From assembly GCA_039654915.1 (NCBI GenBank), contig CM077596.1:71363751-71427750 (forward strand): a stretch of 64,000 nucleotides of DNA, given 5' to 3'. Positions 11,811 through 26,022 of the stretch are shown here, piece by piece. The number at the start of each line of letters is the position of its first letter. Position 1 is the stretch's first letter. The translations under genes and the position numbers were made by a program. Origin of the DNA: Aquilaria yunnanensis (taxonomy: Eukaryota > Streptophyta > Magnoliopsida > Malvales > Thymelaeaceae). The notes beneath the pieces are model-generated. The model saw only the letters and a list, made by a program, of their open reading frames with translations. It had not been told where the DNA came from and did not search any database.

Positions 11811-12090
11811 TTGATATTACAGCTACATTTTTAATATTTAAAAATATGTATTTTTTCTTTTACTTTTTTTATACTATTTGATAAAAAATTTTAAAATATT
11901 AATTTAAAATGTTCAGTAATAGTCTAACAATAATTTTAATCTATTTGATTTTTTTTTATAGTTAATGAGTGGCATGTAATATCAACAAAAATTTAGGGGT
12001 ACTTGTAAATTACCATTTTTAGGACTCACTATGCAATATTTTATGGTTTTCTAATTATAAAATAAACTTCCTATAGTTTTCTCTATATAG
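11811..12090. repeat. Possible relic of the 17-kb MITE family
   Basis: The stretch reading ATTTTAATCTATTTGATTTTTTTTTATAGTTAATGA in part (about 11,933-11,967) parallels the body of the MITE at 17,020-17,463. Ends were not identifiable. Confidence 0.3.
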
Positions 12091-12111
12091 GCAAATTGGG
12101 CAAATTTGCTA

Positions 12112-12862
12112 TTAAACTATAGGGGATATAGTAATTTTGTCTTTAAAATTTTATGTAGGTAAATTTGCTATTAACATCTTTATTGTGGACAATTTTCACC
12201 ACTGACCATTAAACAATAGGAAAATTTTGTTTCTCTAAATAATATTTCATAACACAACTCTTAAATTAATTCCTAAAAATTTTCTCATTACCCCCTAATT
12301 ACTCAAACATTTCATAACACCTAAATGAGTTCAAGTCTTGTGTTTGAACATACTCCCATTGTTAAACCTTCTTGTTTTGATCTTCTTCAGTGCCACTAAG
12401 CAACTCTCCATTATCATTGCTGTTGATAATTTATTTTAGAATTACAGCACCTTTGGATTAAGTCTCACCGGCATCAATCAAACCCTGTCTGTTCAGGGTT
12501 TGTTCCAAAAAGCATTTCTGGCAGCATTATTGAAATGTGTGGAAGAGTGTAAGTAATGCTGATAGTGGAAATGGTGGAGGGTGGTGAGGTATCCAAGAGT
12601 TTGTTGGAATGAAGACGATAGTGAAAATGATATATTTAAAAACTTATAGATCAGGGTGTTAGGCAAAAAAAACTTAGAATTAAAACTTACATTTTTCTCA
12701 ATTTCTAATGTTTGCAATGTTAAACAATTTTAATAGCCAGTGATAGATTTTCTGCTAACACAAAATATTGATGGTAAATTTTCACATTTCAAAAAGATTA
12801 ATAACAAATTTACTCACAAAAAAAGTTTAGTGATAAAATTACTTTACTATATACCGTAAGTA
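12112..12862. mobile_element. MITE with about 100-bp inverted ends
   Basis: The left end (12,112-12,215: GGATATAGTAATTTTGTC, then GTAAATTTGCTATTAA) is inverted at the right end (12,750-12,862, reversed: GGTATATAGTAAAGTAATTTTA, then GTAAATTTGTTATTAA in part). The interior has no coding sequence. The target duplication was not resolved, so the limits are approximate and the superfamily is unassigned. Confidence 0.5.
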
Positions 12863-13289
12863 TATAGCATGCAGTGGCGGAACCACACCTTTGCCCCTCA
12901 AAAATTTCAAAATTGTGTAAATAAGAGGTACTAGGTTGGGTATTTTGTGAGAAGTTAAGGACTAGATGTGAATTCTCCCCTAGTTAAAGAATATAAAAAT
13001 GGTAAATAGTACCAATAGTTCTAAATCTTTTATTTTTCATCACAAATTCATCCCTAATCTCTTAACCATTGCATACCCATCTCAAACCTTTGTCTAATGT
13101 TGCAAATTCAGCCATTAACCAATAGTTAATAGGGTCAGTGGTAAAATTGGGACAAATATGCAACAATTAAAAACTTACAGATGAATTTATAACTAAATGT
13201 TTGGGGACCCTTGATGCTATTTTTCCTTTTTCGTTTGTATTTCCCTCTTCTTCTTTCTCCCAAGTTTTGGCTGTTTCTTGAAGGACTTG

Positions 13290-13500
13290 CTTCTCTCTCT
13301 TTCGCTCATATACACTCTGCTTTAGTGATAATTAATTAAAATAAAATAATTATGATACCAATTTTTATTTTGAATAGACACTTAATAATTATTTAAATAA
13401 CTCTCTCTCTCTCTCTCTCTCATATATGATCCGCTTTAGTGATAATTAATCAAAATAAAGTAATTATATTACCAATTTTTATTTTGAATAGATATTATTT
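13290..13500. repeat. Direct duplication, period about 114 bp, with CT microsatellite
   Basis: GCTTTAGTGATAATTAAT occurs at 13,319 and again at 13,433, each followed by an ACCAATTTTTATTTTGAATAG block and preceded by a CT run (the longer is 13,401-13,420). Confidence 0.7.
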
Positions 13501-13824
13501 GAATACTATATACACTTAATAATTATTTAAATACTTTTTTTATAAATAATTATTTAAATAATCTATTTATTCTAGGTTTGCGCCATTGCTAATCTCGCAT
13601 CCACCTAACCTCCTCGAGCCCGAAAACCTTGTTCCATCACTGACAACATGTGTATCATATGTACCATATTTTTGCATTTTGTTAATTTATTGCGTGATAA
13701 ATTGCAATATTTTGTTACCTGCATTTGTTTCAATTTAGTGCACTACTTCACGTACCTAGGCGGTACAATGCATTTTTTTTTGTTTGTAATTTACCATAGT
13801 ATACAGCAGTAAATGAGTTAGAAA

Positions 13825-13896
13825 GTTTTCTAATTTCATTTTAAATCATATACATAGAAGGTTTTCTAATTTCATTTTAAATCATATACACTATCA
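13825..13896. repeat. 36-bp tandem duplication
   Basis: GTTTTCTAATTTCATTTTAA starts at 13,825 and 13,861 with identical continuation ATCATATACA, so the two copies are nearly perfect. Confidence 0.8.
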
Positions 13897-16080
13897 ATGT
13901 ACTATAGATACATATATAAATCAACAAAATACAATTGATTCACTTGTTTTCATATAAATAATGGTGTTTTTCATTCTTTTTATTTTAGAAACAAAATTTA
14001 ATTGGTAAATGTGTACATGATTGAGATATGGAAATTATTGTAATTTTTTTTTTTTATATTTCATTTCATTTGTCATTCCATTTTAACTTTCCCAGTCACT
14101 CTTAAAGCTGTATTATGTTTAATATTTATCAAACGTAGAATACATTTATAAATATATTTTGTTTATATTAGGAAAATTATAACAAAAGTAATTAGAATAC
14201 ATATAAAAAGATAGAAAAGATTTATTTAATATTTGCATCTTAACACAATATTGTTTTTTCCAAAATCGATAACGGTAAGCGGTAAGATATATGATGTAAT
14301 ATATCTATAAATCATAGAGTACATAATACCTAACAATAACAGTATTAAAAATGTTAAGTACATCTACCACTTACAACATGTAGAAATTTGAATTCAATAT
14401 GTATCTTAGTATCTTGGTTTTAATGATCAAAGTTAGATCTGTTACCGATAATTATATTGGATGGGTAAATTTCAAAAATACTCCTTAGACTTCAGTTATC
14501 ATTCTTTTCCATTTTGTAAAGTCTAGCAAACATATTGATCATTTTGTTCTTAAGTTCATTGTGTTTATGCACACATAGGGCAGTTTTTTTTTCGGTAATT
14601 CAATTAATCCAACTGAATTATTAAGCCGTAATTGAATCAAACTTCAAACAGCGATAAGTATAATAGTATATAAATTAATTTTCATCAATTAAGCCTTTTG
14701 AATTTACGTGTGTTATAAATACTTGTTCATAATCCTTTCCTCTTTTCTTCTTTTCTTCTTCAACACGTACTCAAAACTACGTAATTTGGGTTCATTAAAT
14801 TCATTGCATTTGTTCTTTTTCTGTTTTTTCTTTAATTTGGTCGTATTTTTTATAAAATTATATATCTTGAAATGATCTAACAGAAATGATGAAAATTCTA
14901 AATTGAAAGAAGAATCAATGAGTTACACTATTAAATTTTTTGAAACACAAAAAATTGGATTTAGAAAAAGTTGAAAAAAAATTTGTTTTTGACGAGGCAA
15001 TCAGCATTTACGTCACCGCCATCGTTATGCATTAATTTATGAGTTATTGACTCATGACACTCACTTTATAATTTTATTTTATTCAAATGTTCATTCGTTA
15101 TCTTTTGTACGTACTCTACTAATCAAGTTGGTAATTTTTTTATTGCGAATAAAGTTACTAAAAGATGACAAAAACAAGAGTTTATCTTAAACTATAGACT
15201 AAAAAATTACTTCACTATATACGTTTTCCCTATCATTACAACATTACTTTTTAGACTTCCACAAGATCTTCAATTTTATTATGAGGTCTAATTATATTGA
15301 AAAAAAAATCATATTCTGCATCAAGTTTTGAATACGAACTTCAGAAGTAATAATTATCAAAATTGCGGCGAGAGCAGTTGACTTACCTGGATGGGGAAGA
15401 TTTAATTTAATTCACAAAAAAATACATTTTACTTTGTACTCATAATTTTCTGGAAAATACATTTGAGATGGGCTTTTAGCAATCACCTCCATGTACTTTG
15501 ATCTAAAGTTTTAATATACTCGGCATTTTTTGTGCGTATCTTGTATATTCTTATAAAAGGTGAGACTTCAGTGCAATGTCTCCAACCCAACTCTGTTTTA
15601 TTTTTCTACGACACATATGCACAATTGGTCCCTTAAGTCTGCAAATCACACAAGTTAGGCCTTTAACCTTGACACAGAATGACATATTCCTTAAGCTTTG
15701 ATAAATTATGCAACGCAATCAATTGGTTGGCAGAAAAGATGCATGAGGTCACCTGAATTAGATGGTGTTGGTGAGGGGCTATTTTGAGCTTAGGATGATG
15801 GATCAATGTGGTCTAGGGTTTGAAATCCCCAAAATTTTTGAAACTTCTATTCGAGAGCATTGGAACAAAGTTGAACAAATGGTTACTTCAGGGGAGACCA
15901 AGAACCTAGATTACTACATTTTCATTGGTTTGAGAAGAGGGTATTCGTAGTTGGAGTTTAGAAGAGGAGTAAACACATGGTGGCTCTATAGATAGTACAA
16001 TTGGCAGTTAAAGGGCAAATGCAGAATCTGAAATTGAAGTTGACTGAGAGATAAGAAAAGCGAGAGAAGGAATGAGGTTG

Positions 16081-16671
16081 GAGTAAATTTTATAAATGGT
16101 CACTAACCTTTAGTTATTGTTTCTTTTTAATCCCTAATTTATTAAATATTCTTTTTTAGTCCTAAACCTATTAAAATGTTTTGTTTTAGTCCTAAATCTA
16201 TTGAAAACGTTTCATTTTGATCCCAATTTGATGAAATTTGTTAACTCAAAGCATTTGTATGATAACAATTTTTTTAGATAATAATTTAAACTATCAAATA
16301 ACTGTCATACAATAAATTTAATCAGTATACTAAATTTTTTTATAGTTAATGAAAAATTTGAATAACCTTTTTTTCTCTTTGTAAATTGAACTTATTCTAT
16401 TCAAATAGAAAAAAATTATTAATTTAAATTATCTATTCATTGCTAAAACATATTAATCTGTTTAAATTTATTGGGATACAATTATCGAATATTTAAACTA
16501 GAATTTAAAAAGCTTCTGTCAAACAATTATTCTGAATTAATGAATTTCATTTAATGAGGGACCAAAATGAAACAATTTTAATAGATTTAGGACCAAAACA
16601 TAATATTCAATAGGTGAGGGACTAAAAAAAAACAATGACTAAAGGTTAGGGATCATTTATGTAATTTACTT
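16081..16671. mobile_element. Mutator-like MITE with 11-bp TSD
   Basis: The left end GAGTAAATTTTATAAATGGT is inverted at the right end (reversed: AAGTAAATTACATAAATGAT). The similarity continues through CTAACCTTTAGT and onward for about 70 bases or more. Flanks GAATGAGGTTG (16,070-16,080) and GAATGAAGTTG (16,672-16,682) match at 10 of 11 bases. No coding content. Confidence 0.8.
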
Positions 16672-16682
16672 GAATGAAGTTG

Positions 16683-17010
16683 GTAGGAGAAGGGATTCAA
16701 TGGGAGAAGAGGTGGCACTATGATGGAGAGGGCAAATTTGATGGAAAGTACAAGGAAGCAAGGTCGATGAAGAAGGGAATCAATGGGAGAAGATGCAAGG
16801 CCAACTGATATGCGAAGAAGGAGGTTGGTAGGATAGAGGAACCGGCAAAGAAGGGGACACGAGTGGTACTAGTAAAGAGAGGCCAATGATGAAAGTTGAA
16901 AGAAGCATTGTCTAGCTTTCTGTCTCATAAGGGCTTAACTCGCTTAATTTCTCAAAATTTAGGATTAAGTTGCATTGAATTATACTTAAAATACTAATTC
17001 GTGTGCATAA
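16683..17010. other. Purine-rich intergenic sequence
   Basis: Rich in GAAG and GGGAGAAG motifs, with local self-similarity such as AATGGGAGAAGA at about 16,700 and 16,780. No gene recognised. Confidence 0.4.
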
Positions 17011-17019
17011 ATAAAGTTA

Positions 17020-17463
17020 GGGGTAATTACAATTTGTCCCTTGAAATTTAGATGAAATTATACTTTACCCCTTTTATTTTAGAAATATACACTTTGGCCC
17101 CTGTCTTTTTAATACCATTCAATAATAACTTTTGAAATCTTAATTTAGACATTACGGTAATCATGTTCCAATAATTTCAATTTGTATGACTTTTTTTAAC
17201 AGTTAATGAATATTTTAAATTATTAATTTTTTTTCTGTATTTTTATAGTTTTTAAAACAGTATTTTTTAAATATCAATTAATTATAAAAAAATACTATAC
17301 AGATTAAAATTGCTTAAAAATGATAACCATATAGTCTAAATCAGTGTTTCAGAAGTTATAATTGAACTGTATTAAAATGGTAGGAATAAAATGTATATTT
17401 TTTAAACAAAAGGGGTAAAATTTTATATCAACTAAATCTGAAAAGGTAAATTGCAAGTAACCC
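17020..17463. mobile_element. Mutator-like MITE with 9-bp TSD
   Basis: The ends GGGGTAATTACAATTTGTCC and (reversed right end) GGGTTACTTGCAATTTACC are inverted repeats, and the similarity continues inward past 100 bases. Flanks ATAAAGTTA (17,011-17,019) and AAAAAGTTA (17,464-17,472) match at 8 of 9. The interrupted element at 613-2610 belongs to the same family. Confidence 0.72.
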
Positions 17464-17472
17464 AAAAAGTTA

Positions 17473-18198
17473 ATGGGTTACACATGCTTATTGGCTTCTT
17501 TTTCATAACGATATAGAGTTTTATAAAAGTCCGCGGCTTTATATAGCAGTATTTACATTCAATTTCAGCCAAGCGAAAAGGGGACAACGCAGCTAACGAA
17601 TAAAATGAGGTTTTATTGTTGTTTGTTGAGCAAACCGCATTAGTTCGTTGCGTTGCGTTGCGTTGTGGCCCGCTTCGCTTCGCCCCCCTTCCCTCTTAAC
17701 CTATCCCTTCCCCAGTTACGTCCTCCACTTATCACTATTTTATTAACTCAAGGCTTTATACTCGCTCACACATTTACCGTTATGCACAAAAGAAACATCC
17801 AAATACATGGCTATTTTGGTAATTAGGTCGCAGATAAAGCCGAAGCATAAGATTGGAGAAAAAAAAGAAGGTGTTGACCAGTCAAAGGGAACATTTAAAG
17901 AGAAAGACGACTCTGAAAGGAACATGTATTGACTAATTGTCTTGCCCTGCTTTGACTGAGCTCAACCTCCCCCATCCCATCCATCCCACACAAACAAAAT
18001 AATCCACCAGAAACAAAACACCTGCAAAGTGGTGGGAAGTAGATAGATCATAGATCATAGATCTCAGAAGTAATTATACACCCAAAAATGGAGAAGAAAT
18101 TATGATTAGTTATGACGTTAATGAAAGAATTGATCACTTGATCTATGATTACATAAAGAAAAAAAGACATGTGATAAATTAAAAATTACTCCTACTAC
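17473..18198. other. Intergenic sequence and 3' flank of the cupin gene
   Basis: Contains a short GCGTT microrepeat near 17,650-17,666 and a moderately GC-rich patch at 17,640-17,710. No gene recognised; the reverse frame at 17,743-17,925 shows no family features. Confidence 0.4.
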
Positions 18199-18663
18199 CT
18201 AAGATGGAGAGGAAGAGGAAGACGGTGGAGGAGAAGAAGATTCAAATTTGTAGAATTTATCAACAGCAACAGAGACATCCCAAGTGCAGCTAAGTCCCTT
18301 TGGGATGGTGACAAGATCTCCAGCACCAAACTCTACAAACTCTGACGACCCTTTTGGATATGCCTTTACTTTTCCCTTCACCAGATAACATGTCTCCTCT
18401 GCGTCAAATTTCAGCTGGTATTTCCCGGGAGAACAACCCCATCTGCACTTGACAAACGATTTCATCATCCTCCGATTGTTTACTTTTTTTCACGTAAGCA
18501 ACCAGCTGAGTTCAGAAAACGACAGAAGAATTGCAAGAGAAGAAGAATAAGTGGATAAGCGCACTTACTTGGGCCAACACTTGATATTGAGCGCAGCAAG
18601 TTTTGATTGAGAGGGGTTGTTCTCCACAATAATCCTGAGATTGTCATGACTATTATCAGCCAT
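18199..18663 (-). CDS. Small cupin_3 (DUF861) family protein
   Basis: Two exons on the minus strand, 18663-18569 and 18442-18199. They are joined inside a Lys codon (CCC AA / A TGG) with a GTAAGT donor and a TGCAG acceptor, giving 112 residues. Exon 1 reads MADNSHDNLRIIVENNPSQS and supplies the N-terminus; a single-exon reading from 18,468 would add intron-encoded residues. Exon 2 carries the cupin core: KWGCSPGKYQLKFDAEE, CYLVKGKVKAYPKGSSEFVEF, GAGDLVTIPKGLSC and a WDVSVAVDKFYKFE end. A Ser/Pro tail (SSSPPPSSSSSPS) follows. This is the usual size for these single-domain plant cupins. Their biochemical role is generally unknown, so I assign none. A TATA-like TATTTATA lies upstream on this strand near 18,950. 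Confidence 0.85.
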
Positions 18664-19751
18664 GACTGGGGGAAGACGATGTGAACTGCGATCGAGGAGA
18701 ATCAATCTTAGCTAGCTACAAGTGTTGTTCCAAGGAATTTATTGGGAGGAAAGAATAAGTAGGAGGTGGGAGAAGAGGAGTGGTCGTTTTCGTAGCCTTC
18801 CAGAATATGTGTGCGTAGGATTTGGGGCAAGGGAAGAAACAGTGGAATACAACGGCCAGGTATAGAATTAGAAGGAGGGTGGGGGGCCAGGGTTTTGGTT
18901 TTGGTTTCTGGACAAGGCGGTAGAAAAGAAGAGATAAGATGCTGTGATATAAATAGACACGAGTTTGGATTGGGAAAAGGGAAGGGACGGTGTTAGTTTT
19001 TCTCATTATTAAAGCTTTTGACTTCATCCTTTTGTGGCCAAGCCATTCATTATTATCAACCCAATTTTCTTTTTACCTTAAGGCTTCAGTTCAGTTAACC
19101 GTCCATACATCCACATCTACGAGATGCCCATAAAGCCAATTTGTCATGTATTGTATTAGTCTGACCGAAATCAGATCTTCACATTTTTGTGCTTTGAATA
19201 ATTAGAATTTCCTCCACAAATCACTATAAGACTGTAATTTTCCCTAATGCTTGAATTCAACTAGAACTTTTACGGAGAACACAATTTCTAGAATTAGTGC
19301 AGGAGCTCAATTAAGTCTGGATGACCGTAGACAAATATTCATAAAAGAATATGATCATATTTTCCATAACTTTTTATTTCCCTTTGCATGTGGTTGCGCT
19401 GGCAGGATAAATGTCCTATTTTTTTTCTTGTCTACATCTTTACTTTTCAATTCTGGTAGAATAACAAGCAGGCTCCAGAATTTAAATATCTAGAAGAATC
19501 GATCCTCGACTTTTCCTCCCCGTTAATTTATGCGTTGAGTATCTTTTTTCCCTTTAACATTTTCATAAGTTGATCGGATTCAAAATCACGAATCAACTAA
19601 AAGCATAGAATTCCTATGAGCTTAGGTAATCACACTACAATTCAATGTCAACTTCATTCGCGAAGACACGAAATTCACATAGTTTGATTAATGTTATAAA
19701 TTCACCCTCGATTGAAAACTGCTAAATTTTACGGGGTTTTTTTCCTACTGT

Positions 19752-19795
<44 letters not shown>

Positions 19796-21769
19796 GCCGT
19801 TAACATTTTTTTTTTCTTTTGACAAAAGATGATTTATTTCAATTAAAATAAGTCAAACAACATTTTATAAACCAATGAAAGCCTATGGCTCTAATGGACA
19901 ATAAGAACATAAAACTGATCAAAAAATTACTCATTCCTATGGCATCAAATAAAATGAAGAAAATCAAATCAACCTAAAATTTTTTGGTAAAACAGAATAA
20001 ATTTGGAGTATAAAACTCACAAATTATTGAAATAAAATCCAAATCAAGCCAACAATAAACAAACAACACTAGAATTAACTAAGCATTAGAGGCCCAAACA
20101 GGACTACCTATAAAAAAAATTACACATAAAACCAAAAAAAATAAAAACTGACTTTATTTTATATAATCACTTTCAAATCTATTACTAAGCGTTGGGACAC
20201 CTCAATAGAGTCGAGATTTCGGTAAATTCAAGAAAAAAACTAGATCCGTTGCCTACCTCCAATTTAAAATTCATCATATGAAAGTCTTAAATCAATCTTA
20301 AACACTAAGATTTGAAGAAGATTGAATACACCATAAAATTTTATAGATAATATTAAATAAGGTCAGTCAAGCAACAAAAAGATTAAAAAAGAACCAGCCG
20401 AATCCGGACATTAGAAACTACAGAAAGAATGGGGGAGATAGCAGAAAAGAATGAGTTGGACGAGGGGAGGCGTTTAACAAAAAAATTCAGGATTGATGTT
20501 TTAGTCCCATAATTACTGATAGAACTTTTAAGCTATGAGCATTTTTTAAAAACATGTCATTTTAGTCGACCATGAAACAATCTGTTATACTAAGTTTTGA
20601 TGTGGTGCACGAAACGTAGTTTCTTCGTAGAGAAAAAGATAAATATTTTCTAACAAATGAAACATGATAATTTAAATTGTGCGCTGACAGTAAAAAATAA
20701 GAAATATTTTTAAAATTTTTCCAGATTGCTCTAGGTTAAGGGAGTAATATACATAGAACATTTTCAAAAGCTTTAAAATGAAAAAGAGAATAACTAATAG
20801 ATTTAGGATCGCAAAACGAAATACGAATTAAATTTTAGAAACCATTAGACTTACCTAGACCGCAAAACATTTTCACTTGACATATCTAATAATTATAAGA
20901 TGAATTATTTATGTTAGAAACGAAATTTATATTAGAGAGTAACTTTTAGTTTGAGTTTGACTAAGACTATCCGTGTTTATTAATATATTTTGTGAAAATA
21001 TGTTTTAAAAAAATATTTTAAAATATATATGTAATATAATTTTGAACGTTTTATTACTTTTGGTTATTATTTTGGTGTTAAAATCTTTTGTATATTGGGA
21101 AAAATAATTTAAGCCAATGCATATGTATCCTCAACAATCTCCCCCTCCCTTGAGGGCAGCCTTGACGCATCTCTTCACTAAAATGAAAATCAATCAATTG
21201 AGATACTACATATGATAATGGTCTCATACATGTTTCCAAAAACTTAAGCCCATAGGACAAGAGACCACCACTATATATATCTATATCACTTTGGACAATA
21301 CTAATTAACTATGTGAGGAAAGTCACTTAGGCACATCTTCAATACAATCTACAAATTTGCAGTACTAATTTGTAGGTGCGGGAAAGAAAATTAGTGAGTT
21401 TATGTATGCAATTGAAAGTCTGTCAAGCCAAACGTGTGAAGATGTGTGCATGTTTGCTGCCACGGTCTATATACATTATCTGGATTTAAGAGGAATTGTA
21501 AGATTATTCAGGAAAACTAGCAGGAATATGGATGAATTGGTCATAGATATCTGCAGCTTGCCGCAACTTAGGACTGTTTTTAGCTTTCATGTTATACATT
21601 TTGTTCAATAAATTTAACACCCGCCGTAAAGTTTGAGGGCATTCTCCTGGTACCAGATCCTTGGCCTGAAAATCTTCATTTCCAATTGTATAACTTTGAA
21701 GATTTTTCAGTCATATTGTAGAATAATACTTGGGGCATCTACTTTTCTGTTTTCTGATGTGCCTCCTGG
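18664..21769. other. Cupin promoter side, then gene-free AT-rich sequence
   Basis: 18,664-18,990 is the likely promoter/leader of the cupin gene. Beyond it no gene was recognised. It includes a CT microsatellite (about 19,755-19,792). The open frames at 19,251-19,493 and 21,402-21,611 have no family resemblance. Confidence 0.5.
19755..19792. repeat. CT dinucleotide microsatellite
   Basis: An uninterrupted TC/CT run of about 19 units. Confidence 0.9.
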
Positions 21770-23216
<1,447 letters not shown>

Positions 23217-23381
23217 TAGTAAGACTTACAATTTTAACAATAAAACTGCGCTTGAGTTTTGATGAGATAACTGTTTGGGCTTTCAATGACATGGTTAGCA
23301 AACGTGAAATGAATTTAGGGCAGAAAACATATAGAATGAAAGAATCCTATTGCCTGCAACACAACAATCAGTAATCAGAAT

Positions 23382-26022
23382 TCAGTTGGGAACTGCCATG
23401 CCCTGTTTGACATTATCGTTGTCAGAGTCTTCACCTGAGTCTTTTAAATGGTCAAAGAATTCATCAAGGTACCAGGGGCAATGCTCGTTCCATTCACCGC
23501 GATGGGCATTGATCCGCCACTTCTGGTCTTCAATCATCTCTGGAGAAAGTCCCCATTCAACCAGCTCTCGCTCCGTGTGATGGATTGCTAGGCTGTACTC
23601 TCCTCCACGACCCAGCTCCATTACTCTCATCTCACAATTCCCCAGATTGTTCAGGTGCTCAAAATGCTCCACCGTCCATTTGAACCACTTCATCAGGAAA
23701 ACACGAATTGCTAGCCCGTGGGATATTATTATAAGACTGAGATCATCATATGTGTTTTTTGAGAGTCTGTTCAAGTCTACGTCTCTCCACAGAGATTCAA
23801 GAAAACCTGCATATCACCATTTGATTCCTCCTCTGAGTACAGGCTAAAGACACCAATAAGCTTTCAAATCCCAGTGAAAAGCAATTCCATGATTCAGCCT
23901 TCACCGTTTTACTACAAAACGAAAATAGGGAACTTTTCTATTTTATAATTCATATGAGACTTTCTTGGGTGAATTTTTTCCGAGAGCCTTTTGCTATAAT
24001 CATTGACCAACAAACTGGCAGGTTTGCAATATAAACAGTATCTCACGCAACTTGAAAAGTGAAACCACTGACAGGTTAAAATCTAAGGAAGAGTGCTTCT
24101 TACTTTTCTATGAAGCCTGAAAACAAAGAGCCTGCTAACTAATTCTAACTTTATAAGAACAAGATGACAAGCTGAGATTAAACTATGCCATGTGAGAACT
24201 AGTGCGTGAGGCAGTGGTCAAGAAACCCTTAAATGGAGATGATTATTCCATATTCATGTCTTAATCATTCTTTCTTCAAGAGGAGAGAGCAATGAGGTGG
24301 TACCCGATAACTTGCAAATCATAACCATTTCCATATCAATATCATGTGAAGCCTTCTTTCACAAACACCCATCCACCTTCATAACTCTCACTAGTAGCAT
24401 TAAAGCAAAAATATCTCACAAGAGAGATAAAGAGATCACCAAACTATAATGAGATAGACTTATTATCTACTGAAAAACCAATAATACAGGTGCTTCTCCA
24501 AATTTTTGTTATTTTTTTTCTACAGATGAACAACAAAACACACTCATTCACTGAGTTGCTCTGATTGATTGCAATTGCCAAAAGCACCAAGAAAATTGAA
24601 CAAATACACTGGTAATAAAAAATCCCCAGAAAAAAAAAAGCAAAAAACAGCTAAGTTCAATGAAACAAAATTTATAGAGTAATGAAGAACATAATAAAAA
24701 AATTGACTAGCATACAAGCTGCTTCACCAAGAAGCACTAAATAGGTGTAACTGAACATTGAGAAACAAAAGCATAAAATAAAGAATGAAGTAAACATAAA
24801 TGGTTTTGGACAATCGCAGGCTGCAAATCCAAAACATATGCAAATGTACTTATGATAATAATCATCAAAAAGAAGTTTGGCTTGATAATTTCTTGCAGTA
24901 AACTATCATTCAAATGGATGTTAGTAATTTCACACAGCCTAACAGTCTCAGAGCTCTCAATTGCAATTAAAACTTATTTAGAGGATTAGACTAGAAAAGT
25001 GAAAGAGATATTAGGTCCATACACAGAGAGTGGAGGTGAACAAGGCTAAGTATGCAAAATTCTTTCATGCTCGACACCCTTCTTTGCTTCATGCTTCCAT
25101 AAACTCAAACTGATAGCAGACAGCGTTCTTACACTGATAGCAGACAGCGTTCTTACATGCAAGCTAAAGATGCTTGATCACTATAGGTTTTGCCAATTTC
25201 TTCTGGGTTCATACGTGATTAGATTTAGTTGGTTTACACAGTCACAAGTAGCTCACAGGCACAAAACATGTTAAGCCAGCTGGTGAAGTTCACAATGCTC
25301 ACTGATGGCAGACTTTGATAATTTATTGGTTCAAAGTTAACTAAGAGAAAGTGGAAGTTTTATTACTAGCAAACTGTCATTTTCGTAAAGTAATTAGAAA
25401 TTGAAAGGAACCATGCAAGAACTCTTGTTTCAAAAAAAGATCTAAATCCAACAAGACACAACGAAATCAAAATCTATAGGCACATTAAAAGGAAAAAAGA
25501 AGACGGGGCTGGGGGGAACTCAATCCGGAAAAGATACTTACTTGAGACGCGATCGAAGACGTCGGCAGCAGATTCTCCCTCAGGGAATCGATAAAAGAAG
25601 CGGCCGAATCGCTCTCTGGTCTCCTTAATGACCTTCATTCGCTCGGTGACCTGGAAATTGCCGAAATCCTGCTCACGCACGCGGCACTCCTCGCGGACGC
25701 CGATGATCTGGCGCTTGGAGAAGGCGCGTCCGATCTCGCGAAGCGTGGATCTGGTGCGTTCGTAGGGAGAGACGTAGAAGTAGACCCCCCAGTTGAGCGA
25801 TGTGGCGTGGCTATTGATCAGGTCGTGAAGATGGGCTCCGGCGGCACGGGCCTGGTCGCGGCCGTCGGGGGTGAGAGGGATTTTGTGGTCGGGAGTGGTG
25901 GCATAGGCGGCGGTGTCGAGATTACCCTCGGACTGGCCATGACGGACCAGAACTATCCGACGAGGGAGATGCTTGGCGCCTTTATTGTGGTGGTGGTAAT
26001 GATCGTGGGAATTCATAGTCAT
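23382..26022 (-). CDS. AT74: Histidine phosphatase / phosphoglycerate-mutase-like protein AT74
   Basis: Two exons on the minus strand, 26022-25542 and 23806-23382, joined within a Ser codon (TCA A / GT TTT; donor GTAAGT, acceptor TGCAG), giving 301 residues. Motifs: VLVRHGQSEGN with the catalytic RHG at about 27-29, SPYERTRST (Arg about 89), GVREECRVREQDFGNFQ, FPEGESAADVFDRVSS, and IIISHGLAIRVFLMKW with the second catalytic His at about 190. The C-terminal GEWNEHCPWYLDEFFDH block matches the plant AT74 subgroup. These proteins have the 2-His phosphatase fold; their substrate is not established and they are probably not glycolytic mutases. The N-terminus is His-rich (HDHYHHH). A second ATG sits two codons downstream of the first. 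The intron is 1.7 kb and holds a 24-bp tandem duplication. Confidence 0.88.
25109..25157. repeat. 24-bp tandem duplication in the AT74 intron
   Basis: CTGATAGCAGACAGCGTTCT occurs twice in succession with the same continuation TACA, without mismatch. Confidence 0.85.

Larger units (their letters stand above)
12863..16069. other. AT-rich gene desert with local duplications
   Basis: No gene recognised. It includes a duplicated ~114-bp unit with CT runs (about 13,270-13,500) and a 36-bp tandem duplication (13,825-13,896). The open frame at 15,762-15,950 has no family resemblance. Confidence 0.5.

Noticed and set aside
15590..17015. Larger inverted repeat enclosing the 16-kb MITE
   Set aside because: The resemblance between 15,604-15,720 and the reverse complement of 16,925-17,010 is too weak to support.
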